From: JAHHLP01 sp041609895
Lineage (GTDB): Bacteria; Bacteroidota; Rhodothermia; Rhodothermales; JABDKH01
DNA: 27,866 bases
Assembly (NCBI GenBank): GCA_041609895.1
Contig: JBFIPX010000023.1
Location: 1-27,866 of the forward strand
Direction of reading: 5' to 3'
Below are positions 23,795 through 27,866 of the stretch, piece by piece. The stretch's first letter is position 1. Every line of letters starts with the position of its first letter. The notes below the pieces were generated by a model. It was not told where the DNA came from and made no database searches. It saw nothing but the letters and a program-made list of their open reading frames with translations. The translations under genes were made by a program, and so were the position numbers.

Positions 23795-26272
23795 CTAGTC
23801 GCGAAGTTCTGCGGCGTGTACTTTGCGGACAGACGCGACGATCCGCCCGACCAGTTCATCAACCTCTGCGTCGGTCAGGGTTCTGTCTGCCGAGAACCTG
23901 AGTGCGAAGGCGACGCTCTTCTGGGAGGCGCCAACGCCCTTACCTTCATAGACGTCGAAAATTCCGACATCAGTCAATAGCGGCTGACCCTCGCGTCGAA
24001 TAGTTTCTTGAACCTGCCCAATCCGGACTCCCTGGCTTACGACAAACGCGAGGTCTCTGTCTACCGTTGGGAATCGATCGACCGGCACATAATCCGAGTT
24101 ACTGCCAATCGCTGTTTTTTGCAGGAGCCTTGACCAGTTCAACTCCGCGAAGTACACCGGTGTGTCGATTCCTTCCATTGATGCGCGTTCGGGATGCAGC
24201 ATCGCGGCGAATCCGACCGGGACACCGCTCGCCGAATAGCCGAGTCGGTAGGCCGTGACGCCGGCAGCTTCAGGATGCTCCGTCTCCTCCAGATCCTCAA
24301 TCCCTAATGCGTCGAGTATCGCAGCAACACTTCCCTTCAAATCGAAGAAATCGACTGCGCGATCACTCGCGCCCCAGTGACGATCCGCGCTTCTTCCAGC
24401 GCAGGCCAAAAGGAGCGACTCATGCTCCTCGTAGCCCGGGATGATGTTGTCGGGAAGGCTCTGTTTGGTGAACACATGTCCGAACTCGATCACTTTGACG
24501 CTATCCTGACCGTGATTCAGATTGTGACGGATGACAATCAGCGCGCCCGGCAAGAGGCTTGGTCGCAAGGTTGTCATTTCTCTGGAGATTGCATTCGCCG
24601 TTCTGACCGGCGCTCCTGCACCCAGGTCGCCAAGGATAGAACGGTCACAGTACTTCGTAGCTCTGTCTTCAGGCAACAGACTATTCGTATACAATTCCCG
24701 ATAACCCCATCCCGCGGCAAGGCCAAGAATCTTTTGGCGCGCCAGGTCCTCAGGCCGATCTCGCGGAGTGAAACTGGGGACGGGTGTAGTCTGGGGTTCA
24801 GGGATTCGATCGTATCCGTACAGCCTTGCAACCTCCTCGATAAGGTCAATCTCCCTCTCGACGTCGGGGCGATGCGGCGGTACGCGAAACCGAATGGCAT
24901 CGGAATTCTCGGTGTCGATTTGGAAGCCGATTCGCGTCAGCAATCGAACGACCTCTTCCCGTGGGACATCCATTCCGGTGATCACTTGAATTCGGGCCAA
25001 GCGGAGGTCGAGCGTCAGCTGCTCTGACGGGTTGGGATGTTCATCCACAATACCGCCGACTACTTTTCCCCCCGCGACCTCCTGTATGAGGTTGGCGGCT
25101 CGCATCGCAGCCCATGGCTGGATTTCCGTATCGACGCCTCGCTCGAATCGATACGATGCGTCTGTCTGAAGCCCGAGTGCCTTGGAAGTGCGCCGAATTG
25201 AGGCCGGACTGAAGTACGCGCTCTCGATCAGGACGTCACTGGTACTCACCGACACCTCCGAGTTCTGTCCGCCCATGACACCGGCGATCGCAACTTCTCG
25301 ATCGGCATCACAAATCATTAACATTCCTGCGGGGAGGTCTCGCTCCTCGTCGTCGAGCGTGACGAACTTGCCGGGCCTCTTCGTCGGGCGCACGATGATA
25401 GACGCGCCTGCGACTTGCTCGAGGTCAAACGCGTGCAACGGCTGGCCGCATTCGTGCATGACGTAATTGGTCACGTCCACCACGTTGTTGCGTGGTCGCA
25501 GACCGACAGCGGCGAGGCGCTCCTTGAGCCAGTCCGGTGAGTCGCCGATAGTAACGCCCCGGACTATGACGCCCACATACCGCGTGCACAGCTCATCGTC
25601 TTCGATGGAGATTGAGATGTGATCTGCCGCTTCGCCTCCGTGTGCCGGTATCTCAACGTCCGGCATCCGCAGTTCGCCGTCCGTTAACGCGGCGACATCC
25701 CTTGCGACCCCAAGATGACTCGCGGCGTCGGGGCGGTTTGGTGTGATTGCGATATCCAGTACTGCATCGCTGCGTTTTCCAACGGACGCAAGGTACTCTG
25801 CGAAAGGTGTTCCGACGGTAGCGTCGTTGTCGAGAACCATGATTCCGGAATGGTCATCAGAGAGCCCCAGTTCGTCTTCCGCACATATCATTCCTTCAGA
25901 CTTCGTGCCCCGGATCTTCGCCCGGCGGATCGTGACCGAGGTACGCTTATCAGGGGCATCTCGGCTAGGCAGCCGGAGACTACTGCCTACCAGAGCAACC
26001 GGTACCTTTTGGCCCACGGCAACATTCGGTGCACCACATACAATCTGAAGCGGCTGCTCATTACCGACCTCGACACTGCAAACGGTAAGTCGGTCGGCAT
26101 CCGGATGCTTGGCGACTTCCAGTACGTGCCCGACCACAACTCCTTCGGGCACGGCACCAATCTCATCAACAGATTCCACCTCGAGACCGGCCATAGTAAG
26201 CTTCTCGGCAAGCTCGCCGATCGTCATTCCCACGTCGACGTATTCCTGAAGCCAGTTGTAGCTGATTTTCAT
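23795..26272 (-). CDS. pheT: Phenylalanine--tRNA ligase beta subunit
   Basis: The beta subunit of the alpha2-beta2 PheRS that charges tRNA-Phe. The 825-residue product starts MKISYNWLQEYVDVG and has the N-terminal tRNA-binding OB fold (VVVGHVLEVAKHPDADRL, about 45-150, with CGAPNV). B3/B4 editing-domain motifs follow, including NNVVDVTNYVMHECGQPLHA and ESAYFSPASIRRTSKALGL. The B5 domain is PPHRPDVEREIDLIEEVARL, followed by the catalytic-like core. The C-terminal ferredoxin-like anticodon-binding domain begins at VPVDRFPTVDRDLAFVV (about 735-825). Length and domain order are standard. It follows pheS by 19 bases. Confidence 0.98.
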   Translation of the reverse strand: MKISYNWLQEYVDVGMTIGELAEKLTMAGLEVESVDEIGAVPEGVVVGHVLEVAKHPDADRLTVCSVEVGNEQPLQIVCGAPNVAVGQKVPVALVGSSLRLPSRDAPDKRTSVTIRRAKIRGTKSEGMICAEDELGLSDDHSGIMVLDNDATVGTPFAEYLASVGKRSDAVLDIAITPNRPDAASHLGVARDVAALTDGELRMPDVEIPAHGGEAADHISISIEDDELCTRYVGVIVRGVTIGDSPDWLKERLAAVGLRPRNNVVDVTNYVMHECGQPLHAFDLEQVAGASIIVRPTKRPGKFVTLDDEERDLPAGMLMICDADREVAIAGVMGGQNSEVSVSTSDVLIESAYFSPASIRRTSKALGLQTDASYRFERGVDTEIQPWAAMRAANLIQEVAGGKVVGGIVDEHPNPSEQLTLDLRLARIQVITGMDVPREEVVRLLTRIGFQIDTENSDAIRFRVPPHRPDVEREIDLIEEVARLYGYDRIPEPQTTPVPSFTPRDRPEDLARQKILGLAAGWGYRELYTNSLLPEDRATKYCDRSILGDLGAGAPVRTANAISREMTTLRPSLLPGALIVIRHNLNHGQDSVKVIEFGHVFTKQSLPDNIIPGYEEHESLLLACAGRSADRHWGASDRAVDFFDLKGSVAAILDALGIEDLEETEHPEAAGVTAYRLGYSASGVPVGFAAMLHPERASMEGIDTPVYFAELNWSRLLQKTAIGSNSDYVPVDRFPTVDRDLAFVVSQGVRIGQVQETIRREGQPLLTDVGIFDVYEGKGVGASQKSVAFALRFSADRTLTDAEVDELVGRIVASVRKVHAAELRD

Positions 26273-26291
26273 TATCGATCTCTCGTGGGAT

Positions 26292-27299
26292 TCAGAACTG
26301 GTTCAGGAATCGGAAGTCGTTTTCGTAGAATAGCCGGATGTCCGGGATGTTGTAGCGGATGAGTGCAATCCGCTCGATGCCCATGCCGAACGCATACCCG
26401 GTGTATCTCTCCGGATCGATTCCAACCGCCTCGAGCACGTTCGGGTCAACCATGCCCGAACCAAGAATCTCAAGCCACCTGCCGCCGCCCTCGAGCGTCT
26501 CATCTTCCCACCAGATGTCAACTTCGGCGCTCGGTTCGGTGAACGGGAAAAAGCTTGGCCTGAACCGCATGCGAACGTCTTCGTGAAAGATGGCCCTCGC
26601 AAACACATGCAGGTCGTGCTTCAGGTCTCCGAATGTGATGCCCTCAGCCACGACAAGTCCTTCCACCTGATGGAACAGGCAGTACGACTTGAAGGAGAGA
26701 GCCTCGTTTCGGTACACGCGTCCGGGAACGATCACGCGAATCGGAGGCTTCTGCCGTTCCATCACCCGTATCTGGACGGGTGAGGTATGCGTGCGAAGTA
26801 GAACGCCATCGTCACCGTTTTCGGACGGCTCCACGAATAGCGTATCCTGCATGTCCCGTGCCGGGTGGTCAGCGGGGAAGTTCAGGGCGGTGAAGTTGTG
26901 CCACTCGTCCTCGATCTCCGGGCCCTCTTCGACCACGAAACCCATTCTTTCAAAGACGCGCTGGATATCGTACCGAGTGCGCGTAAGCGGGTGAATGGAT
27001 CCTGAGGGATGCGGCCGGCCGGGAAGCGTGAGATCGATTTCCCCGATCGACTCCGATCCCACACTGAGCTGACGGCGCGCCTGCTCAAGACGTTCTTCCG
27101 CGAGCCGCTTCAGTTCGTTGATTTGCTGGCCGACCTCACGGCGGGCATCTTTCGCAACCGTCGGTATCTTCTTCAGCAACGCCGTGATTTCTCCTTGCTT
27201 CTTGCTCAGAAACCGGAGCCTGAATTCCTCGAGCGCCTCCTGGCTGTCGATGGCGTGCCGAGAAATTTCTTCTCGCAGCTTTTCGATCGTGTCGATCAT
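26292..27299 (-). CDS. pheS: Phenylalanine--tRNA ligase alpha subunit
   Basis: The catalytic alpha subunit of PheRS, 335 residues from ATG 27299. The N-terminal coiled-coil arm that contacts tRNA is residues 1-85. Class II motif 1 region is TRYDIQRVFERMGF, motif 2 is RVYRNEALSFKSYCLFHQVE and motif 3 is GYAFGMGIERIALIRY. The Glu-Ala-Leu-Ser-Phe form of motif 2 is the version typical of Bacteroidota rather than the NDxxDxTH form. A GTG at 27326 would add nine residues, but it lies immediately after the T-run of the upstream terminator, so ATG is preferred. It sits in the rpmI-rplT-pheS-pheT order. Confidence 0.97.
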   Translation of the reverse strand: MIDTIEKLREEISRHAIDSQEALEEFRLRFLSKKQGEITALLKKIPTVAKDARREVGQQINELKRLAEERLEQARRQLSVGSESIGEIDLTLPGRPHPSGSIHPLTRTRYDIQRVFERMGFVVEEGPEIEDEWHNFTALNFPADHPARDMQDTLFVEPSENGDDGVLLRTHTSPVQIRVMERQKPPIRVIVPGRVYRNEALSFKSYCLFHQVEGLVVAEGITFGDLKHDLHVFARAIFHEDVRMRFRPSFFPFTEPSAEVDIWWEDETLEGGGRWLEILGSGMVDPNVLEAVGIDPERYTGYAFGMGIERIALIRYNIPDIRLFYENDFRFLNQF

Positions 27300-27327
27300 C
27301 CTTATGCCAATGGGTTCGGCTATCACG

Positions 27328-27364
27328 AAAAAGCCCGCCGGACCTGCGAGCAGGGGGCGGGCTT
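27328..27364 (-). terminator. Intrinsic terminator or attenuator between rplT and pheS
   Basis: On the minus strand AAGCCCGCC (27364-27356) pairs with GGCGGGCTT (27339-27331), with a nested CCTG/CAGG stem in the loop. It is followed by TTTTT ending at 27328. It lies 85 bases after the rplT stop and 28 bases before the pheS ATG. It may end the ribosomal-protein transcript, or act as an attenuator controlling read-through into pheST. No leader peptide rich in Phe codons or T-box was recognised, so plain termination is the safer reading. Confidence 0.8.
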
Positions 27365-27449
27365 CTCCATTCTTTGAGTCAGCGTACCGTGTTCAGCACC
27401 CTCCTGAGCAGGAATCAGCGAGAAACGGTAAAAAAGGAATCAGTGCGTC

Positions 27450-27797
27450 TCATACTGCGGCCTCTTTGACGACCTGTTCGAATGCGGATGGGTCGTTCAT
27501 GGCGAGGTCGGCGAGGACCTTGCGATTCAATTCGATGTCTGTCTTTCGCAGGTCGCCGATCAGCCGTGAGTAGGTGGTGCCGTTAATGCGTGCAGCCGCA
27601 TTTATGCGCGCTATCCAAAGGCGCCTGAACTGACGCTTTCGGGCACGACGATCCCGATACTGGTACTGAAGACCCTTTTCAACGGCGTGCTTGGCGACCG
27701 TGTAGATGTTACCTCTACGGCCCCAGTAGCCTTTTGCCATGCTGAGTATGCGCTTACGTCTGCGCCGAGCGGCTACTCTGTTTTTCGTACGTGGCAT
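27450..27797 (-). CDS. rplT: 50S ribosomal protein L20
   Basis: A 23S rRNA-binding protein needed for early assembly of the large subunit. The 115-residue product is the normal length and begins MPRTKNRVAARRRRKRILS, followed by AKGYWGRRGNIYTVAKHAVE and ARKRQFRRLWIARINAAAR, all diagnostic. It starts 23 bases after rpmI, the usual infC-rpmI-rplT order. In E. coli and Bacillus this cluster is autoregulated by L20 or L20-like leaders; such a leader would lie upstream of infC, outside the window. Confidence 0.98.
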   Translation of the reverse strand: MPRTKNRVAARRRRKRILSMAKGYWGRRGNIYTVAKHAVEKGLQYQYRDRRARKRQFRRLWIARINAAARINGTTYSRLIGDLRKTDIELNRKVLADLAMNDPSAFEQVVKEAAV

Positions 27798-27820
27798 CTA
27801 TTACTCCGGCAAGGACGTGC

Positions 27821-27866
27821 TCAAGCTCCGATCATCCGTTTAACCCGCGCTTCGTCGACGCGGTCC
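27821..27866 (-). CDS. rpmI: 50S ribosomal protein L35 (partial, C-terminal 14 residues)
   Basis: The minus-strand frame entering from the right edge reads DRVDEARVKRMIGA followed by TGA at 27823-27821. This matches the C-terminal end of L35, where a (A/D)xxRVKRM stretch is usual. Its position 23 bases before rplT on the same strand supports this. Only the tail is visible. Confidence 0.85.
   Translation of the reverse strand, partial: DRVDEARVKRMIGA

Noticed and set aside
27300..27449. T-box or Phe leader-peptide control of pheS
   Set aside because: No T-box sequence and no Phe-rich short frame were seen; only a simple terminator hairpin is supported.
1..27866. tRNA genes, CRISPR arrays, insertion sequences or phage genes
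   Set aside because: No cloverleaf, regularly spaced direct repeats, transposase/integrase frame or terminal inverted repeats were recognised by eye.

Overview
The window looks like chromosomal DNA of a GC-rich (roughly 55-60 %) marine-type member of the Bacteroidota/Rhodothermota. This is inferred from the gene order pheT - small coiled-coil protein - zapA - 6S-like RNA - rny, a Porin_5-like outer-membrane protein, a TAnnTTTG-type promoter element upstream of gyrA, and PheS motif 2 wording seen in that group. No phage, IS element, CRISPR array or tRNA gene was seen, and coding density is high.

Layout. (1) 1-2616, minus strand: an operon of a putative porin followed by a multiheme c-type cytochrome lipoprotein that runs off the left edge. 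At least eight haem-attachment motifs are visible, one of them CX4CH. (2) 2797-7828, minus strand: gyrA, a tandem ABM-domain protein, and a GAF plus PP2C/SpoIIE phosphatase. (3) 7908-14545, plus strand: a tightly packed unit of a Nudix hydrolase, an ABC exporter half, RNase Z, a second ABC exporter half, an AhpD-like protein and the radical SAM protein ArsS. The two ABC halves carry complementary defects (Asp for the catalytic Glu in one, LSHGQ for LSGGQ in the other), so they probably form one heterodimer. (4) 14551-15366, minus strand: a CnoX-type thioredoxin. (5) 15546-16709, plus strand: a TolB-like propeller lipoprotein. (6) 16765-20926, plus strand: a Mn/Zn/Fe-type ABC importer (binding lipoprotein, ATPase, two permeases). 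A perfect 22-bp palindrome lies just before the first gene, and both permeases end in winged-helix/DtxR-like cytoplasmic domains. (7) 20974-27866, minus strand: a housekeeping run, in transcription order rpmI (partial), rplT, pheS, pheT, coiled-coil protein, zapA, 6S-like RNA with a strong terminator, rny.

How the genes work together. Region 6 reads as a self-contained metal-uptake system with a probable metalloregulator operator. The AhpD-like/ArsS pair in region 3 belongs to arsenosugar metabolism, but the expected methyltransferase ArsM is not in view. Region 1 could be an outer-membrane electron-transfer or respiratory module. Region 7 combines translation, division and RNA turnover.

The points most worth a second look are the porin/octahaem cytochrome pair, the ABC heterodimer interrupted by rnz, the double winged-helix-fused permeases with their palindromic operator, and the structured RNA between zapA and rny. 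Nothing here amounts to a clearly new defence or mobile system.
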